This document shows positions 46,224-56,700 of a stretch of 64,000 nucleotides of DNA, piece after piece; positions within the stretch are counted from its first letter, which is position 1; every line of letters begins with the position of its first letter. The translations under genes and the position numbers were made by a program. Under the pieces are notes generated by a model that had not been told where the DNA came from, made no database searches, and saw only the letters and a program-made list of their open reading frames with translations. Source of the DNA: Reticulascus tulasneorum (taxonomy: Eukaryota > Ascomycota > Sordariomycetes > Glomerellales > Reticulascaceae); contig LSAX01000007.1 of NCBI GenBank assembly GCA_001557505.1, positions 2,232,001 to 2,296,000 of the forward strand. Reading direction: 5' to 3'.

Positions 46224-47216
46224 TTATGACGTGTCGCGGTTAAGAATGGGTCCGGCCTCGTTGAGGATAGGGCCAGCATTAAGGATCGGGCCAGCGTTAA
46301 GGATCGGGCCAGCGTTAAGCTTAGGACCATCGCGGTTGAGGATAGGTCCGGCGGTGTTGAGGATAGGGCCAGAGTTAAGGATCGGGCCAGCGTTAAGCTT
46401 AGGACCATCGCGGTTGAGGATAGGCCCGGCCTCATTGAGGATAGGGCCAGAGTTAAGGATCGGGCCAGCGTTTAGCTTAGGACCATCGCGGTTGAGGATG
46501 GGTCCAGCCTCATTGAGGAAAGGGCCAGCGTTGAGGGTTGGGCCAGCGTTTAGCTTAGGACCATCGCGGTTGAGGATAGGTCCGGCGGTGTTGAGGATAG
46601 GGCCAGAGTTAAGGATCGGGCCAGCGTTTAGCTTGGGACCGTCGCGGTTGAGAATGGGTCCGGCCTCGTTGAGGATAGGGCCAGAGTTAAGGATCGGGCC
46701 AGCGTTTAGCTTGGGACCATCGCGGTTGAGGATAGGTCCGGCGGTGTTGAGGATAGGGCCAGAGTTAAGGATCGGGCCAGCGTTTAGCTTGGGACCGTCG
46801 CGGTTGAGAATGGGTCCGGCCTCGTTGAGGATAGGGCCAGAGTTAAGGATCGGGCCAGCGTTTAGCTTGGGACCATCGCGGTTGAGGATAGGTCCGGCGG
46901 TGTTGAGGATAGGTCCGGCGGTGTTGAGGATAGGGCCAGCGTTGAGGATTGGGCCAGCATTTAGCTTGGGACCATCGCGGTTGAGGATAGGTCCGGCGGT
47001 GTTGAGGGTAGGCCCAGCGTTAAGGATAGGGCCGGCGTTGAGGATAGGGCCAGCTTCTTTAGGGACAGGGGCGGGAAGTGCACTAGTATGCTAGATGATT
47101 GAAGTGCGAATCAGCATGTAGTTTGGCAGGCTGCTTTTGCAGAGTTGAGAACTTACCGTCGTCAGGGCGGAGAGGGACACAAGTGCCACCATGAGGATAG
47201 AGTGAGGAGGCTGCAT
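46224..47216 (-). CDS. Secreted tandem-repeat protein (26-residue GPxLN repeats)
   Basis: Exons: complement of 46224-47090 and 47157-47216; 308 residues. Exon 1 is a 20-residue signal-peptide-like start (MQPPHSILMVALVSLSALTT). The 66-bp intron (GTAAGT...CTAG) leads in frame into a short spacer (HTSALPAPVPKE). After that come about nine copies of a 26-residue unit made of four GPxLN modules: GPKLNA, GPILNS, GPILN with TA or EA, and GPILNRD. T and E forms often alternate, giving a 156-bp higher-order unit. There is no Cys, no aromatic apart from one Phe, and no dibasic Kex2 site inside repeats. It is probably a cell-wall or extracellular protein; no known family is recognised. A minus-strand TATATAAG lies at about 47356-47363. 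The stop (TAA at 46224-46226) is followed by decayed repeats. Confidence 0.75.
46227..47053 (-). repeat. 78-bp tandem repeat array inside secreted protein gene
   Basis: About nine 78-bp units, each holding four short GPxLN-coding modules. Neighbouring units are nearly identical (TCC/TCT and AAG CTA/CTT differences). The array leaves a long open frame on the plus strand too. Confidence 0.85.
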
Positions 47217-47355
47217 GGTGAGGGTAATGTTGGTTGGGTTCTAGTTATCGGGTAGTTTACTTTTTGAGCAAGTCAAAAGAGTATTCGTCAGTGTTTTATC
47301 TATCTGCAGTTACTGGCATTAAGAAGTGCCGAAGGGAGTAGAAGGCGGCGTCTGG

Positions 47356-47363
47356 CTTATATA
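47356..47363 (-). promoter_or_regulatory. TATA box of the repeat-protein gene
   Basis: TATATAAG on the minus strand, about 140 bp before the ATG at 47216. Confidence 0.5.
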
Positions 47364-49208
47364 CTCGGAACATGCCCACCCGTCCACGATGTCGTGATTT
47401 TCAGATCTAAGCCGGGCTCGTATCACTCCCAGTGTAACATGTCCTCATGGTGCAATGTACAATACAGCATGTAACAATCATTACTGTAAGATAATCTAAG
47501 GCTGAGCATACGGAAGGCCATTCTGCTTCTGACGGGTTACCTCCATCACCAGCACTACCCGTTCTAGGCAAACGTTAGTATATCTGGTAACCTACCTGCC
47601 TGGACCCCTTTGAAATTGGTTGCTACCATCTCCGAGTCACACGCTAACCCGCTATTCTGGTCTGGTTCCCTTGGATCATGCTGTGGCTTGCACGTTTGGC
47701 GGCTATGTATGATATCCAATGGATCAATCGCGTTTCAGATAACCGCGAGACAGGTACTGAAGCTTATGGGGACACGAGAATGAGAAGTCAATTCGTGTCG
47801 CAGAGTTGCGTTGACTGGATGGATGCTAGTAGACCCACCTCCGCTCAAGGAGCATTTCCTTCTTCCAGCAGGGCATGCCATCAGCTCGATTGGTCGCATG
47901 CCACCTTCAACCGCTCTGCTCTGCGATTCTCACTCGCGCCAAACATGCAACGTAGTAGACCAATGCAGATTCACAGATCAGATGATGTGAGATTCGCCGA
48001 TGTCGACCGCCCATCCATGCGCATCCTGATTGATATATAATTCTCTTCCGCTGGTATAGCGCTGCCTTATTTGGTCACTACTACTGGGCAATGTCTAAGG
48101 AGAACTGGATACTGCAACATTAATCTAGCACAACTAAAAGGGGAACCTCCGTATTAATTAACCGGAGATACCGTCTGGTGTGGCATAAGGCCTGGTTGTC
48201 CGTGTTGCTGACACTGTCCGAAAGGGGACAATGCTGGAGACGCGTCTAGGCGGACTGCATGAATGAGAAGTACTAACCTATCCTACAAATGATTGCTGCT
48301 TGCCAGTTGATTACGTACTTGTGACTTCGACTTTAAAACGGCCAGTCGGGGACATTATATAAAGAGCTGCCCTCCACCATCCTGACTAACAAATATCACG
48401 ACCTACCTTACATATTCAACGCTTCGAGATACCCCCAGCGGAATTCACACCAATCTTTTATCATGCATTTCCCATTTCCCTTGAATAGTTTGAACGCCGG
48501 TCTTACTTCAGACTGCTTTGAAACCGGCGAACAGATAAGGAGCTACACTCGAGCCTCCCAGACATACCCTCACATGCTCTTCGGCATCTGGCTGCCGAAA
48601 GACACCAGAGAAGTGATACAACTTCGATAGCACGAAGGCAGCAGACTGAGGCATTAAGATGGTTGGTAAAAAGACAGACTGATTGGCTATGACGAGTGGT
48701 ACATCTGCCTCTGGAAGGAGGTCAATATTGCAACCGCGGTACAAAGCACGCCAACTGGACATATATAAATGCTTCGACCCTCGATGCCTCCAGTGTCTCC
48801 GAGACTCATCTAACTTGGCGGAGGGCGCGATATGTCCCTGACATCCCGAAGACCATGATCATACGCAGTGATAGACATCTTACGCCCGGCGGCGACGGCG
48901 TTATGCGTAGCTTTGCTGGCGACAGCATGGGGCAATCGAACTATCAACGATTACGTCTTTGATCCAGATCTAAATCTGGCATTATAATTCATGTCAGAAG
49001 AGAAGGCCATGCCTTGAAAATGGCATTGGCCGCTCGGTGAGGCAATGTGTGACCGATATCAATATGGGATGTAGCTCAAGCGCGGCGCAAGTGAATTTAC
49101 CGTTGCCTTGACCCTGCCTTGCGATGCGGATCACTGTTTGTGTTGCAGTGAAAACGTGGCTGTGGCCGGATTCTCTTGCACCAAAGTCTGACGGGCATCG
49201 AGGCACTG

Positions 49209-49222
49209 CCCCCCCCCCCCCC
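49209..49222. repeat. Poly-C run of 14
   Basis: Pure cytosine homopolymer in non-coding sequence. Confidence 0.9.
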
Positions 49223-49638
49223 TCGCCAGCCAAATGGACACGCAAGTGGACATACTCCACTTTCTCCCCGTGCGCCCCGATCCGCAAATTGGCTGCCGTA
49301 GTACAAACTTGGCAATTTTCGTCTAGGTACGTACTCATAGTACAGGACAATACTTTGGACCTCATAGTTTGTGAGCAGCAGTCGTTTGCAGCCCAAGAAG
49401 TTTTGCCATCCACTTCGTCCCATTCCTTCTACAAGCCCGCTCCTGGAGGATACTGCTTGACGTCAGAACGTTAATCATACACCGAAGGGCGGCAAGTCGG
49501 GGATGGGAGACTTGAGTAAAAAAGAATTCTTCATAGCCCGGCGATCACCATTGTCGAAGCAACCGTTGTCTCCACCGATCCAAGTCGCGTCAATCACGAA
49601 TCCAAGGTTTACCAAAATAGATTTTACCACCAAAGACC

Positions 49639-49660
49639 GGGGGGGGGGGGGGGGGGGGGG
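49639..49660. repeat. Poly-G run of 22
   Basis: Pure guanine homopolymer in non-coding sequence; its exact length may be a sequencing estimate. Confidence 0.9.
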
Positions 49661-50070
49661 TTGGGAAATCAAAGCTCGGTACTAAAGGTATTCGAACGAC
49701 GTAGGTAAAATACAATGCACTTTGGGTACGTATTGTGGTTCTGGTAATCCGTGGCTTGTCAGAGAAATGAAGGGTCAAGGAGAAATGGACGGGAATGACA
49801 GGGCCAAGAGTAAGATTTGGGAGAACTTTCATGGTCGGTTTGGGGGCCAATTGGGCGAGTTCGACATCGCTCTCACACACTCTTGCGGCCGCGCTGACCC
49901 GTTGGCAAGATTGGAGGGGGGAAAAGGACAAAGCCTACCTACCACTCCGTATATACCATCATGGATGCCATACCGAGGCAAAGAGGTCACTGGAAGTACT
50001 AAAAAAGTAAGGCAACGTGGGCAACCAACTAATTAGGAGTTAAACCCTCAGCTAGCGTCAGCCCCGATGA

Positions 50071-50093
50071 CCCCCCCCCCCCCCCCCCCCCCC
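50071..50093. repeat. Poly-C run of 23
   Basis: Pure cytosine homopolymer about 1 kb upstream of the phospholipase start. Confidence 0.9.
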
Positions 50094-50547
50094 AAAGCCC
50101 GCCCGCTCTGGTCGGCCGGTGCAACCGACATAAGTGCCTCCCTTTAACAAGTTAGCCCCTTCATGTCGCGTGCCCCCCCAGTGGCCGCTAAAATCCTTCC
50201 AGGCCGTTCCTAGGCTTGTTCCACAGTCGTGTGCAAGCAACACTGGTCCAGCAAGGGAGGATGCCCGCCACCACTGGGCAACAGCGGGCAATACGTATTT
50301 CCATTTCTGGCCCCTCAGAGGAGGATGAGGAAGAATACCGAGAAGAATAAAAAATGATAAAAACACGATGACAATGCAAGGAACTGACGAGGCAGAAAAA
50401 AACCCAGCAAAACTCTATTTGTGCTTCGTAAGGCTACATTACCCGATACGTATTGTGAGCCCGTTGGGACGATTGGCGGCCCGAAATTAATCTAGACAGC
50501 CCTGTAGAACCCAGAACCCTGGGCAGGGCGGTGTCTCTCTCTGCCAT

Positions 50548-50563
50548 CCCCCCCCCCCCCCCC
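50548..50563. repeat. Poly-C run of 16
   Basis: Pure cytosine homopolymer about 0.5 kb upstream of the phospholipase start. Confidence 0.9.
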
Positions 50564-51098
50564 TCGCACCCCCCTCCCCAGAGTCCAGTCCTGGCAAGCG
50601 ATTGGCTGCCCGCCTACGGCAGGCATTTTCCCCCGTCCCGTGGGGCGAGGCTGTCTCCTCAGCTTTTTGCTGACATCCCGTCTCTCTGCATTCTGCCCCA
50701 TTTCTAATCACAATTTCGAGATTCCTACGAAAACCCTACAATCCGACCCGTTTGCGTTTTCCTTCCTCACCTGTCGTGTTTGCATTGCGTGCTTGACGAA
50801 TGTCTGTTATTTCAATGGGCTGAGCAGTGGCATCCCTTCTGTCCAGTGGTCCCATCCACAAACCCCACCCAAACACGGCGAGTGCTTACAATCTCAACTC
50901 GAGACGAAGATTGGACTTCGGGTCCCCGAGGCTGTCATGATGTGTCTCTTCGTAAGTTGGCATTGATCTTTCTTCCTTCAGGGCCCTGCATGCATGCTCT
51001 CTACTATGTGCCTATAGTAATTAAGCTAACATCATCTTCCTCCCCAGCACCGCCGCCGAGAAACCCCTCGCGAGGGCTCTCGCAAGCGAACCTTAACA

Positions 51099-53791
51099 AT
51101 GCCCATATTCAACAACACCAACAAACCCTCCCTTTCTGCCCTCAAGCATCTCGTCGACCTCTCCACAATTCTCACCCCTACAAAGGACGGCTTCCACCAC
51201 AAGAGACACTCTATCCCGGTCATCGCTATCAGCGGCGTCGACGGTGCTGACGATTCCCCTCTCTGCTCCGAAGCCCAGCTCAGCCTCGCCATCCAGGCCA
51301 AGCTCGAACGCGTATACACACAAATAAGGGGCCGCCGACCGAACCTCACACGAGACCAGTTTGCGGCCTTCCTTGAGAAGACGCAGGGAGAGTCATCATT
51401 GGACCTGCTGCCGAAGGACAAGCAAAGGTTTACCAAGGGCGAGTTCCTGGAGATATGGCTGATGCAGTACGGCTGGGACGCCGTCCGGCCCGTGGATGTT
51501 GAGAAGAAGGATTTAGGGTTACCAATTACCAATTATTTCATCAGCAGCAGCCATAATACCTACCTGGTGGGGAATCAGTTGGCCTCGAGGAGCTCCCCCG
51601 AGGCGTACAAAACGGTATATAGTTCCATATGCCCAGAAAGACCTGGCTACAAGGAAGGACAATATTTGCTAACTACATAACTCTAGGTGCTCACTCGTGG
51701 ATGTCGATGTATCGAGATTGATGTCTGGAATGGCGACACGCCAATCACTGACACGCCGGACAGGGCTAAGTCGCCGCGCCCAGATCACGGCAGGAATCTC
51801 TCTGGCGCCTCGCTGCCTAACGTAGCAGCTTCAGTCATAGAAACAGTCGGAGAGAAGGTGACATCTGCAAAGCAGATCCTGAGTGAACGAACGGGACACC
51901 ACAGTCGGAGCCCGAGCTCTAATAGCAAGCTTGCCCTCACGACGACACCGCGCAGCAGCACCCCGATCGTAGAGAGCGACGATTCGTGTGAGAAGCTGGA
52001 AAAGACGGACTCTCCACGGTCACGGTCCAGGGTTAAGCAGTCTTACCCAAAGTCCGAACCGATCGTCACCCACGGTTGGACTCTCACCACGCCCTGCGGC
52101 TTCAGGGAAGTGTGCAAGGCGATTCGCGAGTCAGCGTTCGAGACCAACGACCTCCCCATCATCGTCAGCTTGGAAGTCCATGCCGACAATGAGCAGCAAG
52201 AGGTGATGGTCAAGATCATGAAAGAAGAATGGGCGGGCTACATGGTGGACAAATCATGGGAAGGTCTGGACCCGAGATTTCGCCTCCCCAAACTCGAGGA
52301 GCTGAAGCGGAAGATTCTCATCAAAGTCAAGAAAGCACCAGCTAAGACCGAGGTGCCCACCACCACGAGTTCCCTGTCGCCCACCTACGGGTTCGATGAG
52401 GACGCTTCCGGATCCGAGGATGAACGGAAGGCAACCCCGCCCGGGCAAGCAAAGAGCAAGAAGGTGCCCATCTGCCAGGCACTGAGCAGCCTTGCAATTT
52501 ACACGCATAGCGAGCACTTCACGAGCTTCGACACGCCAGCAGCTAAGAAGCCGAGTCACATCTTCTCGATAAGCGAAGGCAAGATCCTCGAGCTCCACAC
52601 CACCAAACACAGAGAAATGTTCACGCACAACAAGACCTTCTTTATGCGAGCCTTCCCCAGCGGCAAGCGATTCGACAGCTCGAACCTCGATCCGAGTCTC
52701 TGCTGGCGGAAAGGTATACAGATGGTCGCCATGAACTGGCAGTACCTCGACGAGGGCATGATGCTCAACGAAGGCATGTTTGCCGGAGAGCAGGGCTGGG
52801 TTCTCAAGCCGCCGGGGTATCGTAGCACTGACAAGCATTCGACAACGCAAGCCGATGCGGCGCCGCACCGGACGGTAGAGTTGAAGATCACCATCTTTGC
52901 CGGGCAACACATCTGGAATCCCAGCTTTTCGGATGACTCGAGCGATTCCAGCCGTAGTGCGAAGAGTCTTCGGCCGCTGGTCAAGTGTGAACTTCACGTC
53001 GAGAAGAGGGAAGAACGGACTGGCGATGAAATCGAGGGCGACGGCCGGGCGCAAGAAGGGGAGTACAAGCGGAAGACGACGGCGAAGAAGACCGACCATC
53101 CCGATTTTGGCGATCATGGCGTGACACTCTCGTTCCCAGCTATACCGAAGGTGGTGGAAGAGCTCAGTTTCGTCAGGTAAGCATATTATCCCGTTTTCTC
53201 AAGTGTCCCTTCACACCGAAAGAAGATGTCCTACCTTGGTCTGCAAATACCCGGCCGTGGGATTTACGGAGACATTGGGATGAGGCAAGTGCGGGAACCC
53301 GCAAGCTCTATTCAACACATCACTCTCTACGCAAAGATAGGCAATCCAAGTGGACGTCAGCTAGTGCGGGAACACTCACCGATTCTTGTGGGCAGCCGAA
53401 TCTCAAATGGACTGTCCTGGACTGTCAAGAGATGTTATGCATTCCGCCGCCATCATGTACACCGCCAACAACCCTACCACTTGCCTGTCAATTTACTTTC
53501 TGTTGGTGTTGCAGCCGCCGGTTGACGTGCTGTTGTGTCCCACACTGGCAGGCTGGGTGCCTGCACACCGACTTTCAGACCCGCACGCGTTGACAGAGCT
53601 GACCGTGTCTTTCCTGCAGGTTCAAGATCGAAGACGATTCTCGGCTCGTCCGGGATGAGATGCTGTCATGGGCGTGTATCCGTCTTGACCGCCTCCGCCA
53701 GGGATACCGGTTCATCAAGCTGATGGACATGAAGAACAACCCAATCAAGGGCGGCAAGCTGCTTGTGAAGGTGGACAAAGTGGTACGATAG
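51099..53791 (+). CDS. Phosphoinositide-specific phospholipase C
   Basis: Exons 51099-51614, 51687-53176 and 53620-53791; 725 residues. It hydrolyses PI(4,5)P2 to IP3 and diacylglycerol at the membrane, calcium dependent. An EF-hand-like N-terminal region (about 60-130) precedes the X domain, with catalytic His152 in SSSHNTYLVGNQL, RGCRCIEIDVW (Glu/Asp metal ligands) and the second-half motif LPIIVSLEVHADNEQQ. A long Ser-rich insertion splits X. The Y domain follows (ICQALSSLAIYTH, then GIQMVAMNWQYLDEGMMLNEGMF), then a C2 domain ending IRLDRLRQGYRFIKLMDMKN. The last intron is 443 bp, much longer than others here. Start: first ATG after a leader; an upstream coding exon is possible. Delta-type fungal PLC. 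Confidence 0.88.
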
Positions 53792-56700
53792 GTCGAGGTG
53801 GCAGCCGTGGTGCAGTGTGTGCTGCCATCGGCTGAGCTGTCTGTCGATCGGTGCGTTCCTCGACATTCCAGGCCGCGGTCTGTTTTTGATTCGGGCGGCG
53901 GGAGGATGCTGCGAGTGGCCCATTTCTTTGTTACAACATTAGGATTTGCGAGGAATCCGGGTTCGGCGTCGGGTACTGGCCTCTCGCCAAGGGTCATGGA
54001 TCGACAATCGGGGGGTGGCGTCTTGGGAAATTTGGTAAAAAGAGGGTCATATATCATATTGAATTTGCTGCTCGCTGTGCGCGTATTGCGTTGTCTTAGG
54101 TAGGCAGGAAATACGAGGAGGAATATCCTGGTATTGCAGCGGAAGCAAATGGTGCCGAAGGATTATGGTTTTTGCGAAGAGTCATAGCCGTCATGCTGCC
54201 GCGAGGGGTAGGCAAAGACAAATCGAAGGAGCGCGCATGTGTTAGATTGAAACCTGTACATGGAAACACATGAGCCCTATGGGAATCGGGCCCAGCCCGA
54301 GTCGTACCTGCGCATTTCCATGTTTGTGACAGATGCCGCCGACTGTGATGCGGGCGTAATGGGCGGAAACCGCGTCACTCGATTGTCAGTTCATGAAGAA
54401 TCAAGCCCAAAAGGACCTGCTGCTGCTGATGATGATGATGCCATTGACAGCCCGTCTTCGAACAAGGTGATTTCACCACGAATTGCCGCATCAGCCAGCG
54501 GCCGCGCAAACAACCAACAGCGCTTTTGTGTCGAAGTACACATCTGCCTTTCTTCCTTTCCCTTCCACCCTCCCAGTTGGACAAAGCGTAACGCCACCAC
54601 ATTCTAGGCCTCGCGAAGCCAGGGGTCCTCCTTGTTTCCTGATTTTCGATGCCAAGTCCCACGCCATTTTCGTCCCGCCCACCCCCCGATGCCCCGTCTG
54701 AAGAGGCCATCGCGGCAGGGATACATGGTCGAGGTGGAAGCACCTGACCAGCGCCTCTTCCATTAGGGCTCAAGCGAAGGAGTTGGGAAGTTCCACGGTG
54801 AGCTTGGGTCCGTTGAGAACCAAGGTGAGGCGAGGCTGGGGTTGGCCGGTTGGCTAGCGGCTAGTTGCGTGGGATGTTGCCAAATTTGGCTTATCATATC
54901 TGTTAGTGTAGGGAGGCGGCGAGGCTATTTATCCCGGTGTAGAAGCAGGGCGTTGCCATCGGCCAATGGCAGTCTTTAGTTAGGTCGAGATGGCGAGGGT
55001 CGGTTAATCGCTCCCGGCCGGGGAGCCGCAGTATGGCCGGGCATGAAAGGCGATCACGATTCCACGAATCTTGAGCGAGTTGCTGCAGGGATGCTTTCCC
55101 CTACCGGTATGGCCCAGAGGAGCGCGACGGGCGCAGGGGGCGATCGAAAGGTTCTCTCGGATCTCAGCCAGCCAACCAGCGCGCACAGTCTGCGATGGGG
55201 AAGCGATCAAGCCAACCTGGTGATCGGAGACACTTGTGTAAGAAACGCAACCACAGAGGAACTGGGCATGGAAAAGACATCCAACGCAGCTCTTACTGGA
55301 CGCTGGGCTGACGAGCCACATGCTGTCGATGAATTAGAGTTGACAGGTCATATTTGGCTCCAGACCGCCGGCTGCCATCGGATTGGTGCGAGGCTTGGTG
55401 TCGCATAACCCGGTTTGCGATCACCGAGGCGTGTCTTCAGCTGGGACTGTGCAACCCGTCAGGCAACCTAATTTCACGAGGCTGCATACCCCGTGCAGAA
55501 TGCCTGTTGCTTGACGGTCGTGGGTTGGGGGTCGCCGGGGGCAAGGGCCGCAAAAGAAAGGTCACTGACTAAGACATGCGTCCCTAGCTCGGCCGGTGGC
55601 CTCAAGACCAGGACCTCAAGAATCCTCCTGAGTGGTCTACGATGTATGGTTGCAAGAAGAAACAATAGATTACACACTCTTCACTTCCCAAGTGCTGTGA
55701 CTAGTTAGGTAACACAGTCAGCTGCTCGCCAGGGGCAGAGGTTTCAGTGCTAACCAATGCTCCTTCGTTCCCGACGGAATGGCTCGCTGGCAAGGACGCT
55801 TGTACGGTATGTTGAAACGGCGTTGTCCCATGCCAGCAAACAAAGGCCTGATGTGGCCTTCCTCACCCTTCGAGGACCAAGGGTGACTGCGGGAAGGATG
55901 GCGATCGCGGATCTCGCAATCGCAATCGCACCGTAAATAGACTGGACAAGCGATTTTGGTCCCTAGCCTTCCCGTCCCGCGAAGCCAACAGTGCGTGCCT
56001 ACCAGCTGGTAATCCAAGCGTAAAACGCCACTGTTGATCCCTGTGCGGCCTGCAATTGGGCACTGAGGTTTTGGTTTGCTGTGTGGTGGATATGGCGGCT
56101 GCCACCCATACTGAGCAACTTGGTCACAATCTTCATCTTTGTTCGGGTGTTCTAGAACCGTAGCAACATGCGATGGCTCTTGGTCTTGAGTACCATCTGA
56201 CACGTCTACCGGGCAGCCGATATCAAGAGTCTTCGCCCAAAGTGATGAGAACTGGCGGAGAATGTATCTCCTGAGGTCAGTCAGATACTGGCAGTTGAAC
56301 ACGACCTAGAAATGCCGTGACCCAGTCGTCATAATGCATCAGGCAGCCCAAGCCACTCCTGACGGCTTTCCCTCTTCGATGGACTAAGAACCGCCTACCA
56401 CAGTTCTCTATGGCATGTAGGGGCAACAAGTGCTGGAGTAATCCGGGATATATCCGGCGCCAGTGGCACCTGATCGGTAAAGAAGTGTCCTCCACAGAGT
56501 TGTGGTAGAGTGAGAGATTGGTAATCAGCCCGCAAACGACCGTCCCATGCGTGGGGGGAGCCTCTCACCATCAACCAACTCACCGGCTCACGCCTCCTTG
56601 TTTGAACTTCGCGTCTGGAATGAGGCTTAGACAAAACGATAAGTCACATTTCCAACCATCCTGATCAGACAGAAAAGAGTGGTAGCGGTCCCGAAGAAGG

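Larger units (their letters stand above)
47364..51098. other. Gene-poor region with four C/G homopolymers
   Basis: No supported gene. A TATATAAA at 48356-48363 lies 100 bp upstream of a 55-codon ATG-initiated ORF (48463-48630), not called for want of other evidence. Long homopolymers are listed separately. 50600-51098 is probably the spliced 5' leader of the phospholipase gene. Confidence 0.4.

Noticed and set aside
46219..47094. Plus-strand 291-codon repeat ORF
   Set aside because: It is the complement of the minus-strand repeat gene, which has a signal peptide, intron and TATA box; the plus frame has none.
46148..47094. Possible CRISPR array from regular repeats
   Set aside because: Repeats are contiguous coding units with no unique spacers, in a eukaryotic gene.
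55718..56302. 194-codon minus ORF
   Set aside because: No recognised motif, and no promoter or intron logic.
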